Shown here one piece after another: positions 1-14,300 of a stretch of DNA of 64,000 nt (positions within the stretch are counted from its first letter, which is position 1; the number at the start of each line of letters is the position of its first letter). Origin of the DNA: Alviniconcha marisindica (taxonomy: Eukaryota > Mollusca > Gastropoda > Provannidae). The notes below the pieces were generated by a model. It did no database searches. It was not told the origin of the DNA and saw nothing but the letters and a program-made list of their open reading frames with translations. The stretch is taken from assembly GCA_018857735.1 (NCBI GenBank), contig JABMCL010000453.1, positions 969,501 through 1,033,500 of the forward strand. Reading direction: 5' to 3'. Made by a program: the position numbers and the translations under genes.

Positions 1-343
1 GCCTCAGATCTAATTGTAGGAATTGTTTGTGCAGGTGTGCATGCCACAGATCTAATTGTGGGAATTGTTTGTGCAGGTGTGCATGCCTCAGATCTAATTG
101 TGGGAATTGTTTGTGCAGGTGTGCATGCCTCAGATCTAATTGTGGGAATTGTTTGTGCAGGTGTGCATGCCTCAGATCTAATTGTGGGAATTGTTTGTGC
201 AGGTGTGCATGCCTCAGGTCTAATTATGGGAATTGTTTGTGCAGGTGTGCATGCCTCAGATCTAATTGTAGGAAATGTTTGTGCAGGTGTGCATGCCTCA
301 GGTCTAATCATGGGAATTGTTTGTGCAGGTGTGCATGCCTCAG
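1..343. repeat. 42-bp minisatellite, about 8 copies, containing the exon 1 acceptor
   Basis: The unit begins gcctcagatctaattgtggg. The last unit becomes the true acceptor gcctcag|atctac of the exon at 344, so each copy carries an acceptor plus about five exon bases. Confidence 0.95.
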
Positions 344-457
344 ATCTACGCTGGGATGTGGGTTCGGAATGGCATCCAGATCAAGGGTCAGGCCATGACC
401 TACATCCAGTGCCACTTCTGCTACTCCATGGCGGACCTTGACATCTTCTTGCTGCAG
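344..457 (+). CDS. ubr3: UBR3 window exon 1
   Basis: Codes for visible residues 1-38, including GMWVRNGIQIKGQAMTY, one of the best conserved UBR3 stretches. Acceptor gcctcag|atctac, donor ctgcag|gtctgt, phase 0 at both ends. The acceptor is the last unit of the 42-bp array to its left. Confidence 0.9.
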
Positions 458-2226
458 GTCTGTGGTGGCACAATGGAGGGTTCTGTGCTGAGCTCTTAGC
501 CCCGCCTCCTTTCTCACAAGCTTTCCATCTGACCGCCATGTCATGTGGCACTGTGTTGACTGGTGGAATAGAGGGTTCCACGCTGACCTCTAGGCCCTGC
601 CTCCTTTCTCACAAGCTTTCCATCTGACCGCCATGTCATGTGGCACTGTGTTGACTGGTGGAATAGAGGGTTCTATGCTGAGCTCTAAGCCCCGCCTCCT
701 TTCTCACAAGCTTTCCATCTGACCGCCATGTGGCACTGTGTTGACTGATGGAATAGAGGGTTCCACGCTGAGCTCTTAGCCCCGCCTCCTTTCCCACAAG
801 CTTTCCATCTGACCGCCATGTCATGTGGCACTGTGTTGACTGGTGGAATAGAGGGTTCTCACTGAGCTCTAAGCCCCGCCTCCTTTCTCACAAGCTTTCC
901 ATCTGACCGCCATGTCATGTGGCACTGTGTTGACTGTGGAATAGAGGGTTCCATGCTGAGCTCTAAGCCCCGCCTCCTTTCTCACAAGCTTTCCATCTGA
1001 CCGCCATGTCATGTGGCACTGTGTTGACTGGTGGAATAGAGGGTTCTACACTGAGCTCTAAGCCCCGCCTCCTTTCTCACAAGCTTTCCATCTGACCGCC
1101 ATGTCATGTGGCACTGTGTTGACTGGTGGAATAGAGGGTTCTACACTGAGCTCTAAGCCCCGCCTCCTTTCTCACAAGCTTTCCATCTGACCACCATGTG
1201 GCACTGTGTTGACTGGTGGAATAGAGGGTTCCATGCTGACCTCCAGGCCCTGCCTCCTTTCTCACAAGCTTTCCATCTGACTGCCATGTGGTACTGTGTT
1301 GACTGGTGGAATGAAAACCATCTGACTGCCATGTGGTACTGTGTTGACTGATGGAATGAAAACCATCTGACTGCCATGTGATACTGTGTTGACTGGTAGA
1401 ATGAAAACCATCTGACTGCCATGTGGTACTGTGTTGACTGGTGGAATGAAAACCATCTGACTGCCATGTGGTACTGTGTTGACTGGTGGAATGAAAACCA
1501 TCTGACTGCCATGTGGTACTGTGTTGACTGGTGGAATGAAAACCATCTGACTGCCATGTGATACTGTGTTGACTGGTGGAATGAAAACCATCTGACTGCC
1601 ATGTGATACTGTGTTGACTGGTAGAATGAAAACCTTCCTCTTCTCCCAGTATTTCCATCCTAACTAATACCAGAACCCAGTTTCTGCTACAGTCATTGTG
1701 TGTGTGTGTGTTTGTCATGTGTTTTATTTTTTGTATAATACTTTATGTAAATTGTTTTGGTAGGACTATGCTCTACATGTGTATAGAATGTCATATTTAG
1801 GTTAATATGTATCGTGTGAGCATTCAGGGCATTGATGAGCGCATGATAAATGGACATTATTATTATTATTAATGCATGCAATGATTTGAATGATTCAGCA
1901 TTCAGATGATAGTAATTTGCCTCATTTGAGTGTAGCTGATGTTTCACGTCATCAGTGAACGTTGAAAGTTATGGTCGGAATCAGCCAGTCTCTTGCTTCA
2001 TTGCTTGTGAGGAAAATGTCGCAGCCACTCTTCATTATTTTCATGTGGAATATGAATAGTGACGTTCTGACGGGCTGCAGTGCTTGGGTGACCACCAGCC
2101 CAGAACCCTCTGTGGCAAGTAGATTACTGGTGACTGTGTGTGAAGGGGGTGTGTGTGTGTGTGTGTGTGGTGTTAACACTCACTCAGCAGGTGTACACCA
2201 CACCACCACACACACACACACACACA

Positions 2227-2266
<40 letters not shown>

Positions 2267-2329
2267 CACACACACACACACACACATGCACATGCATGCA
2301 TGCACACACACACACACATACACACACAA

Positions 2330-2380
<51 letters not shown>

Positions 2381-5300
2381 ACACACACACACATACACAC
2401 ACCACACACCACACCACACACACACACACACACACACACACCCCCCCCACACACACACACACACTTTACATCAACAGATGAGGTGTTGTTGATAGGGCTT
2501 GTATTGGTTGATTTGTGCCATGTACTTTACATAAACAGATATGGTTGATTTGTGCCATGTACTTTACATAAACAGATATACGGTTGATTTTACCATGTAA
2601 TTTACATAAACAGATAAGGTTGATTTGTGCCATGTACTTTACATAAACAGATAAGGTTGATTTGTGCCATGTAATTTACATAAACAGATAAGGTTGATTT
2701 GTGCCATGTACTTTACATAAACAGATAAGGTTGATTTGTGCCATGTAATTTACATAAACAGATAAGGTTGATTTGTGCCATGTACTTTACATAAACAGAT
2801 AAGGTTGATTTGTGCCATGTCATTTACATCAACTGATGAGGTGTTGTTGATGGGGCTTGTATTGGTTGATTTGTCTTATGTGCTTTACATCAACAGATGT
2901 TGTTGGACTGTTACAGGTGTGTGCTGCCTCCATGCAGCCAGACCATTTTCTGGAACTGGTACTTGACAGGTAAGAATGATACTCAACAGGTAAGAACTGG
3001 TATTTAAAAGGTAAGAACCAGAAATTGACAGGTAGGACCTGGTACTTGACAGACAGGAACTGGCACTTGTAACTGGCATTTTGACAGGTAGGAGATGTTA
3101 TATGTAATAACTGGCATCTGACAGGTAGGAACTGGTACTTGACTGGTAAGAACCAGTACTTGCCAGGTAGGATCTGGTACTTGTAATAACTGGTATTTGA
3201 CAAGTAGAACTGTTACTTGACAGGTAGGACCTAGTACTTGACTGGTAGGAACTGGTGCTTATAATACCTGGTATTTACAGGTAAGAACTGGTATTTGACA
3301 GGTAGGAACTGGTACTTGGCCCGTAGGAACTGGTACTTGACTGGTAGGAACTGGTACTTGACAGGTAGAAAGTGGTACTTGTAATAACTGATTCTCCACA
3401 GGTAAGCACTGGCACTTGACAGTTAAGAACTGGCACATGACAGGTAAGTACTGGTACTTGACAGGTAGGAACTGGTACTTGACAGGCAGGACCTGGTACT
3501 TGACTGGTACTTGACAGGTGGGAACTGGTACTTGACAGGTAGGACCTGGTACTTGACAGGTAGGACCTGGTGCGTGACTGGTACTTGACATATATAGGAA
3601 CTGGTACTTGACAGGTGGGAACTGGTACTTGACTGGTACTTGACATGTAGGAACTGGTACTTGACAGGTAGGACCTGGTACTTGACAGGTAGGAACTGGT
3701 GCTTGACTGGTACTTGACATATAGGAACTGGTACTTGACAGGTAGGAACTGGTACTTGACTGGTACTTGACATGTAGGAACTGGTACTTGACAGGTAGGA
3801 CCTGGTACTTGACTGGTACTTGACAGGTAGGAACTGGTACTTGACAGGTACTTGACATGTAGGAACTGGTACTTGACAGGTAGGACCTGGTACTTGACAT
3901 GTAGGAACTGATATTTTGTACCTTACTTGACAGGTAATAACTGGTACTTGACCGGTAGGAACTGGTAGTTGACTGGTATTTGACAGGTAGGAACTGGTAC
4001 TTGACATGTAGGAACTGGTATTTTACTGGTACTTGACAGGTAATAACCGGTACTTGACCGGTAGGAAGTGGTAGTTGACAGGGGCAGGTCCTCATGCCAG
4101 GCAGTCTTCCACATGGGCAGTGGTGGTGGAGAAGCTCTCTGGTCATTGGAGCAGTGGTGTTGAGGGAGCACATTTCCATCTGTACTCTTTACATGCTGCC
4201 AGTGAAAATGACTTTGGCCCGAGTGCACTGACCACTGTCGGGTTGTATACATGGAGGTGGTGTTGGTGTTGTTCAGATTCCAGGTGCAGAAGTGGCTATC
4301 CTTTGAGCGTGACCACAAGGCCACAGAAGTGGACCAAGACGTTAGTCCAGAACTGTCCATGCTTGACGGCTGTCTGGGGTTCCTGTGCTCCTTGTTTGGC
4401 CTTCGCACCTATCTAGGTCAGTCACCTGTGTGTCAGTCACCAATCTAGGTCAGACACCTTTATGTCAATCACCTGTGTGTCAGTCACATGTATCTAGGTC
4501 ATAATATCAGTCACAGCTGTGGTCAGACACTGGTCTGTGTCGGTCACATTGTATGAAGGTCAGTCACCTGTGTCAATCAATTTTGGTCACTATGTCAGTC
4601 ACATTGTATGGAGGTAAGTCACCTATGTCAGTCAGTGTATTTTGGTCACTGTGTCATTACACTATATGGAGGTCAGTCACCTATGCCAGTCAGTATATTT
4701 TGGTCACTATGTCGGTCACATTGTATGGAGGTAAGTCACCTATGTCAGTCAGTGTATTTTGGTCACTATGTCAGTCACATTGTATGGAGGTCAGTCACCT
4801 GTGTCAGCGTACTTTGGCCACTATGTCAGTCACATTGTATGGAGGACAGTCACCTATGTCAGCATACTTTGGCCACTATTTCAGTCACATTGTATGGAGG
4901 TAAGTCACCTGTGTCAGTGTATTTTGGTTACTATGTCAGTCACATTGTATGGAGGTCAGTCACCTATGTAAGTGTATTTTGGTTACTACGTCAGTCACAT
5001 TGTGTAGAGGTCAGTCACCTATGTCAGTCAATGTATTTTGGTCACTATGTCAGTCACATTGTATATAGGTCAGTCACCTATGTCAATGTATTTTGGTCAC
5101 TATGTCAGTCACATTGTATAGAGGTCAGTCACCTATGTCAGTCAGTGTATTTTGGTCACTGTGTCAGTCAAAGCTTTCTAGGCCAGTCACCTATCTTGTC
5201 AAAAATGTATGAAAGCAGTCACTTCTGATGTTGATGGTGGTAATGTGGAAAATAGTGAACCTTAATCAAAACAGATGAGTGTATTCACTTCCGATGTAGA

Positions 5301-8300
5301 ACCATGATCAAACATGGATGATGATGATGATGATGGTATTTTGTCTTGTGATAGAAATCACAGAAACAGATGAGTATTGTGATGCTGAGGTTGATCTTGT
5401 GTCTGTTCTGACGACAGGGATCAGTGAAGAAGAGCTGGTGCGAAAAGAAATGTCGTCTCTGCTATGCATGACAGACCGGCATTACAGTCAGCTGTCGGAG
5501 CTCATGCCTGAGCGATCAGGAATGAGTGGAATGAGTAAAGAGCTCTTTGAGCCTACACTCAGCAAGGTAATCTTTGTCACCTCTTTGCATGCATGTGAGT
5601 GAGTGTGTGTGTGTGTGTGTGTTACATATGTGTGGTTGACTGGGCGTTAAAAGACAATTTCCATTCTGTACACGTGTGTTAATCTGTGGGGTTTTGTATA
5701 CATTTATATAATAGTGCATGTATGTGTGCATATGTGTTCATATTTGTGTATGACTAAAATGGGTGTAATCACCCTGAGGTTGACACTAAGCCATGACACT
5801 AAGCCATTCACAAACAACTTGGTAATTATGAGGCTGACACTAAGCCATTCACAGACAACTTGATAATTATATGGATGACACTCAGCCATTCACAAACAAC
5901 TTGATAATTAGCTGGGTGACACGAAGCCACTCACAACTTGACAGTTAGCAACAACAACAACAAATCGACATAAAAAGAAAAAGGTGGTAGGAGCCAGAAT
6001 ACACCTGTTAGTGTGTTAACCTGAATATGGCGGATTTTGCAAGTGAAGGAGTTGTCAGATTTCACATTGCTTTTGTGTCCTAGCTGGCAGACTACAAGGC
6101 TCCAAGTTTTGAAGCTGGGGTTGGATTTTACCAGGGATCTTACACACCTAAAGGTAAGGCTGACACACATAAAGGTAAGGCTGACACACCTCAATGTAAG
6201 ATGTGTACTTCTAAGGATAAGACTGGCATACCTAAATATAAGACTAACACACCTAAATGCAAGACCAACATACCTAAATGCAAGACTGACACAAATCAGT
6301 GTAAGACCAACACCTAAAAGTAAGACAGATACACCTAAAGGTAAGACTGACACACCTTGTAAGACTGGCACACCTAAAGGTAAGACTGACACATATAAAG
6401 GTAAGACTGACATGCCTGATATTGACACAGTGAGGAGTGTTGCCATTGAGATTGACACAGTGAGGAGTGTTGCCATTGAGATTGACACAGTGAGGAGTGT
6501 TGCCATTGAGATTGACACAGTGAGGAGTGTTTCCACTGATACTGACACAGTGAGGAGTGTTGCCATTGATATTGACACAGTGGGAAGTGTTTCCACTGAT
6601 ACTGACACAGTAAGGAGTGTTGCCATTGATACTGACATAGTGAGGAATGTTGACACTGATATTGACACAGTGAGGAATAGCAAGGAGTGTGTGGTTCTAT
6701 TGTCATTGATATTAAGACAGTGAGGAGTGTTGCCATTGATATTGACACAGTGAGGAGTGTTGCCACTGATACTGACACAGTGAGGAGTGTTGCCACTGAT
6801 ACTGACACAGTGAGGAGTGTTGTCATTGATATTGGCACAGGAGTGTTGCCATTGATACTGGCACAGTGAGGAATTGCAAGGAATGTGGGAATGACAGTGA
6901 GTGTTGTCATCCATATTGACACTGTGAGAAGTGTTGTCTTTGACAGTTTGATATTGACCTAGTGAGGAATAGCAGGGATGAGTGTAGGGTTGTGTTGTTG
7001 TCATTGATATTGACACACTGAGGGGCATTGTCAAAAAAGGGAAATGTGTTGAATTGTCTTTGCTCTTGCCTTGCTGTTGTTGAACGTGTACTACTCACAA
7101 ACCATTGCATGAGTATTAGCTGCAGGTATGGATAATTTTTTCACCGTGCTTAGGTTTAGCAAAGTGTCTGTACGCGAGAGCACATTCTTCCACAGTGACT
7201 GACTGAACCAGTGTGTCAGCCTGCATGAAGTACTCTTGTTTCAGGCTCAGTGTGGGAGGAGGATTTTGATCCAGTCATGGTGGCCCAGCGGGCCATATAC
7301 AAAAAGGATTTCCAGGCTGCCATGGACAGATACACAGCACAGTGAGTGCCATTACTGTCAGTAGATAGATATATGGCACAGACGGTGCCATTACTGTCAC
7401 TAGACACCTGTCACTAGACAGACACACTGCACAGACAGTGCCATTGGTGTCACTAGACAGACACGCTGCACAGACAGTGCCATTGCTGTCACTGGACAAT
7501 TCTGTTTGGTACCTTGTTGTTTCAGTGTACGGTCCAGTGGTTGCTACAAAGGGAAGAACACCCCCTGGCCCCCCTACAAGATGCCAGGCAAAATACACCC
7601 AGCCTACACCAAGATGTACGGCATTCTCAACTGCGCCACCATGCACGCACTCCTCTTCACCGTTCTCTACAAGGTCAGTCTAGTTCTCAACAAGGTCATG
7701 TACTTCTCCGCGAGGTCCATGAAGTTCTCCAGAAAGTCACTGTAGTTCTCCACAGGGTCATGTACTTCTCCACACGGTCAGTGAAGTTCTCCAGAAAGTC
7801 TGTAGTTCTCCACAAGGTCAGTGTAGTTCTCAAGGCCATGTCATTTTCCACTAGGTCAGTGTAGTTCTCCACAAATTCAGTGCTGTTCTCTGCAAGGTCA
7901 TGTAGTTTTCTACAGGTCCAGTGTCATTCCTATCCGTCCTCAGTATTTGTTTCATGCTTGCTGTGTAGGAAAGGGCAGGGTGTTGTATGGTTTGGGTGTG
8001 TACATCAACTTGTTTGTGTATCCTCCCTCTCTCTTTCTGCCTCTCTGTGTGTCTTGTCCACATCGCCCCTCCCTGTGGATATTTTAATGGCCAGTTCAAA
8101 AGCCTGTGTCTGTTTCAGGCTGTCCATGAGGTGCCAGGACAGCATTGTGTACAAAGCCTGTGTCTGTTTCAGGCTGTCCACGAGGTGCCAGGACAGGACA
8201 GCATTGTGTACAAAGCCTGTGTCTGTTTCAGGCTCTCCACGAGGTGCCAGGACGGGCATTGTGTACAAAGCCTGTGTCTGTTTCAGGCTCTCCACGAGGT

Positions 8301-11300
8301 GCCAGGACAGCATTGTGTACAAAGCCTGTGTCTGTTTCAGGCTCTCCACGAGGTGCCAGGACAGCATTGTGTACAAAGCCTGTGTCTGTTTCAGGCTCTC
8401 CACGAGGTGCCAGGACAGCATTGTGTACAAAGCCTGTGTCTGTTTCAGGCTCTCCATGAGGTGCCAGCAATGCCGGACAGCATTCTGTACAAAGCCATTC
8501 ACCTGCTGGACCTCTGCCTGCACTTTGGGCCCAAAACCTTTCCCAATGTGGTCAGTGCCAGTGCTTTCCAGTTTAAATCTCTGTTAGCTCTTTTGCTGCC
8601 ATGGCCCAGACCAGGGTTCTTGCTGTGAGAATGGTTTGTGTTCAGCATCAGTCAGGTTGAGAACAAGATCCTGCTGTGAGAATGGTTTGTGTTCCACATC
8701 TTGCTGTGAGAAAGGTTTGTGTTTGACATCAGTCGAGAACAATATCTTGCTGTGAGAAAGGGTTGTGTTCCACATCAGTTAAGGCAAGAACAAGATCTTA
8801 ATTTGCTGTGAAAAAGGTTTGTGTTCAACATCAGTCAAGTCAAGAACAAGATCTTGCTGTGAGAGAGGTTTGTGTTCAGCATCAGTCAAGAACAAGATCT
8901 TGCTGTGAGAAAGGTTTGTGTTCAGCATCAGTCAAGTCAAGAACAAGATCTTGCTGTGAGAAAGGTTTGTGTTCAGCATCAGTCAAGTCAAGAACTGGGT
9001 CTTGCTGTGAGAGAGGTTTGTGTTCAGCATCAGTCAAGTCAAACAGGGTTGATCACATTTTGCAAACAATGACAGACAAAAAATCCAGAATGCATTGTAG
9101 TTCACATGGAAATAATTCTGGGGAGAAGACCACTGTGGAACTGGGGACAGAAGCCTACCATCTCATCTGGAGTCTAGTGTCCTTACCGTGGCCATGCTGC
9201 CTGTATGCACAGCCTCCACCAGCTTTGCCTGCCATCACCACGCAGTCTTGTGTGTCTTCAGACACCCAGTGTGAGCGGGCTGGTGAAGGATGGGGAGCTG
9301 AGGCGCTGGTTCCGCACCAGCGATGTCAAGGCCAACGCCTGCGAGGTCATCCACAAAGTGGAACTGCCATCCAGCCAGGCGGGAGCCGTCAGCGACATGG
9401 ACCTCACCAGCAGCAGTCTGGAGGAGATGTTTCAGATTCACCCCAGTGTTGTGTCAGGTAGGTCCCGCTTCACTCACCCCAGTGTTGTGTCGGGTAGGTC
9501 CCGCTTCACTCACCCCAGTGTTGTGTCGGGTAGGTCCCGCTTCACTCACCCCAGTGTTGTGTCGGGTAGGTCCCGCTTCACTCACCCCAGTGTTGTGTCG
9601 GGTAGGTCCCGCCTCACTCACCCCAGTGTTGTGTCGGGTAGGTCCCGCCTCACTCACCCCAGTGTTGTGTCGGGTAGGTCCCGCTTCACTCACCCCAGTG
9701 TTGTGTCGGGAGGTGAATGTTTCAGGCTCACTCACCCCAGTGTTGTGTCGGGTAGGTCCCGCCTCACTCACCCCAGTGTTGTGTCGGGTAGGTCCCGCCT
9801 CACTCACCACAGTGTTCTTTAGCTTGCTGGTTGTGAAAATTGTTACATTTACCCCAGTCTTGCATCATGGAGCTCTACTTCAGCTGGCTGGCTGTCTGGC
9901 TACATTGCTGGCTGGCTACATTGCTGGCTGGCTGGCTGGCTACACTGATGTCTGGCTGGCAACATTGCTGGCTGGCCGGTTGGCTGGGTACATTGCTGGT
10001 TAGATGGCTGGCTGCCAGTGGGAAATTACTGCCCAGCTGACCTTCAGACAGTGACCTGACCCTAGTCCATATCAGTTCCATCAGTGTTAACCATGGCATC
10101 TAACCCTAACATTAACCCTAACCCCCTAACCCTCATTAGTCTCATCCATAATAAATATAGCACCTAACCTTTCCATCAGTGTCAAACCTGGGACCTGACC
10201 CTAGTCCATATCAGTTCCATCAGTGTTAACCATGGCATCTAACCCTAACATTAACCCTAACCCCCTAACCCTCATTAGTCTCATCCATAATAAATATAGC
10301 ACCTAACCTTTCCATCAGTGTCAAACCTGGGACCTGACCCTAGTCCATATCAGTTCCATCAGTGTTGACCATGGCATCTAACCCTCACCCTCATCATCAG
10401 TTCCATCAGTGTTAACCATGGCATCTAACCCTCGCCCACCTCATCAGTTCCATTGGTGGAAAGCATGGCACCAAACCCTCGCCCACCTCATCAGTTCCAT
10501 TGGTGGAAAGCATGGCACCAAACCCTCACCCGCCTCATCAGTTCCACTGGTGTCAAGTCAGCACCTAACCCTAGCCCTCCTCAGTTCTGTCAGTTAACAA
10601 CTACAACCCTCATCACTTCATCAATGTTAAACATGGCTCCTGACCCTGACCTTCATCATTTCATCAATGTTAAGCATGGCTTCTAACCATGACCTTCATC
10701 ATTTCATCAGTGTTAAACGTGGCTCCTAACCATGACCTTCATCACTTCATCAGTGTTAAACATGGCTCCTGACCCTGACCTTCATCGTTTCATCAGTGTT
10801 AAACATGGCTCCTGACCCTGACCTTCATCGTTTCATCAGTGTTAAATATGGCTCCTGCCCGTGCCCTGCATCACTTCATCAGTGTTAAATGTGGCTCCTG
10901 ACCCTGACCTTCATCGTTTCATCAGTGTTAAACATGGCTCCTAACCCTGACCTTCATCATTTCATCAGTGTTAAACATGGCTTCTAACCCTGACCTTCAT
11001 CATTTCATCAATGTTAAACATGGCTTCTAACCCTGACCTTCATCATTTCATCAGTGTTAAACATGGCTTCTAACCCTGACCTTCATCACTTCATCAATGT
11101 TAAACATGGCCCCTAACCCTGACCTTCATCATCTCATCAGTGTTAAACATGGCATGTAACCCTCATCATTTCATCAATGTTAAATGTGGCACATAGCCCG
11201 CACCCTCGTCAGTTGTACGTGTATCAAAACTTTGTACCTGACCCTAACTTGTGTCACTTCCATCTGTGTCTGTGTTCACTGCTGCCAACTCCCAGCCTGT

Positions 11301-14300
11301 TTGAATTGCAGCGCCAAGTGGACCAATCACGGCGGCTCAGACAGGCCAGTTTCCGTCCGTGTCGATGCCCAGCGGCTCCAGCAGCGTGTCCTACACCTCT
11401 GTCTCGTCCTCGCCGCAGCCGGTCACCGCCACGCCTGATCCGGTAGGATTGCCACCTACATTTCTGCTGCCTATTTGTATTTTATACCCACTTTTAACAC
11501 TTTTCTGCCTGAGAAGTACAAAGTTTGTACGGCTTGTAAAAATGTGGGAAAACTGAGGTGCCTTTTTTCCAGACCTGGTAAGTTTGGGGAAATGGCATTT
11601 TTTTCTTGGAAAGTTTGGGAATTTCAACGTGACACACCACCCTACACATGACATACCTCCCTACAGATGGCACACCTCCCTACACATGTCACACCTCCCC
11701 ACACAAACACATTGCACACCTCCCTACACATGACACACCTCCCTACACTTGGCACAGCTCCCTACACATGTCACACCTCCCCACACATACACATTGCACA
11801 CCTCCCTACACATGGCACACCTCCCTACACTTGGCACACCTCCCTACACATAGCACACCTCCCTACACACAACACACTGCCTTGCTCATGACATGTCCCT
11901 ACACATGGCACACCTCCCTACACACATGTCACACCCCCCCTACACATGACACACATCCATTCACATGACACATCCCTACGCATGGCACACCTACCTACAC
12001 ATGACACACCTCCCTACACATGACACACATCCCTACGCATGACACACATCCCTACACATGGCAACCTAACTGCACATGACACACATCCCTACACATAACA
12101 CAGAATAACAGGAGACACATTGTGCAGCATTGGACCAGCCACGGAGGGTTGACCTTTAACTTGCACAAGCATAGCCAACCACAGCAACTACAAAAGAACT
12201 TTGCTATTCATAATAATTGCATACAAATGAAAATGTGTCTACAGTTTCAGCAGGCTACATCTGCTCTTGTTCTCGCCAACTAGATCAGTCGCAAATAGGG
12301 GAACTACCCTATTGTTATATTATTATTATCTGTGTTTTTCTTCCTTTATCACCACAGCTGTGGTGTGTCAGCAGCGGGGTTGTCTGGCAGGGTGTGTGCC
12401 GGAAATGATGGTGGCTGACAGGGATTGTTGTCTCCCCTGCAGGTGAAGCCCAAGTGCCAAAGTCAGGGTGTGACGGCCACACCCCACTGCACAGCCACGA
12501 GGGAGAAGGTGCTGGGGGAAAGCATCATCTCCGTCCTCGTCAAGCTGCACGACAAGATGGCCAGTCCCCCCACTCTCTACCGCCCACAGGCCGCCCATGC
12601 TGCCTCCTCCTCCGCTACAGGTAATCACAGCACCAGAAAGCACTTGGAGGTGCAGGTAGACCCCTCTGTACTGGTCACAGGTCACAGGCGGTGTCCTCCA
12701 CTGCTCCAGGTAATCACAGTACCAGAAAGCACCCAGAGGTGCAGGTAGACCCCTCTGTACTGGTCACAGGCTGTGTCAGGTCCCGTGGATAAAGCATATG
12801 GCAATGTAGGTAGACCCCTCTGTACTGGTCACAGGCTGTCAGGTACCGTGGATAAAGCACACGGCAGTGTAGGTAGACCCGTCTGTACCGGTCACAGGCT
12901 GCCGTCTCCATGCTGCAGGTAGTTGCTGTCGGTAGTCTGATTTTCTTTTCTGCGGTCTGAGTACAGGTTTGGTCACTCCTGTTGCTATGACAACATGGCT
13001 CATGTTTCACACAAAGTGTTCAGCAGTCATAACAGCTATCCGCACTTGTATTTCTCCATGTGCTGGTAACAGCTTCAGCCTTTTCTCACCAGCACAGTTT
13101 CTTACCTTCACGTCCAGTGTGTTCACTAGCCCCTCAGGTTCCCACAGGAAGGCACCGTGGGTGCAGAAACTAAAGCCGCCTCTGTTGAGAACCAAGAACT
13201 GTTGACGGCTCTCTTTTTAATCAAAGCATGGAGCAGGTTAGAATATACCCATACATGCTTCATCCACTGCCACCAGTTTCTTCACAATCTCTATGTTCTT
13301 GGTCCGTTCAACCGCATTTGTTTTCAAATCCTCTCCCCACCTTAACTGTATCAGGAACGGCTAACGTAGTTTCCAGTGTGGAACTGAGGATTAAGGTCAC
13401 GCTGCTTATCATGACAAGTGACTGGTGCCAGTCCTTGTGCTGGGAGCCAGTGGTACTTTGTATGTCTCAGATCAGTTATTTACAACTGGTGAAAATGCTG
13501 ACAGGTGAAGCTGTACAGGAAGCATGTTTGATGACACTGAAGATGACTTTTACTAGTGATTTCACGGATTGTTTTAACCTTGCACAAATGTTAGCTGCCT
13601 GCTGTTGAACTGTTACAGAGGGTCGTGTGTTTTTGAACCTTGAATCAGACTTTTATTTGTTCTTGTTTTTTGTTGTTTTTCTTGTGTTTGCCCTGATCTG
13701 TATGGTTGACTGGGCGGTAAACATCGACTTGCATACTTACTTGCTGACCCTTCAGGTGCCTCGGCGGGTGATGGAGCATTCTACATCGCCAAGTTTCTAG
13801 ACCGCCTTCACTCCTCCAGCAGCACGGCGGCCAAGTACGTCCAGAGCACCTGCAACGCTCTGCACCACAGAGCTGAGGAAGACAAGGCCGGCGATCAGGA
13901 CAAGACTGATTCCAAGTCAGTAGTAAGGGATGGGAACGCTGGTGTTGCCCGCTTCCTGTGGTGTGTCTGTGTTGCCTGCTTCCTGTGGTGTGTCTGTGTT
14001 GCCTGCTTCCTGTGGTGTGTCTGTGTTGCCTGCTTCCTGTGATGTGTCTGTGTTGCCTGCTTCCTGTGGTGTGTCCATGTTGCCTGCTTCCTGTTGTGTG
14101 TCCACGTTGTCAAGAGATATGTCCGTGTATCATTAGATGTCAAGAAAGCTTCGGTAAATTGCTGTGGGTGTGTATGTGGGGTCTGTGGTTGGGTTCTGTG
14201 GTTTTGAATTGTCTTCTCTAGCTTCTGTTGTTTATACATTGTTTTGCAAATTGGAGGCTAATGCTTTACAATTATTTCATTATTGTCATGTATGAGTGTC

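Noticed and set aside
2140..2466. Cys-Val or His-Thr repeat proteins
   Set aside because: Frames through a CA/TG microsatellite.
5931..7034. Minus-strand frame of 367 codons
   Set aside because: Covers the 30-bp and 21-bp arrays and antisense UBR3 exon 5; no domain.
10090..10290. True interstitial telomere
   Set aside because: Only a few degenerate CCCTAA words within a longer minisatellite unit. Kept as a low-interest finding.
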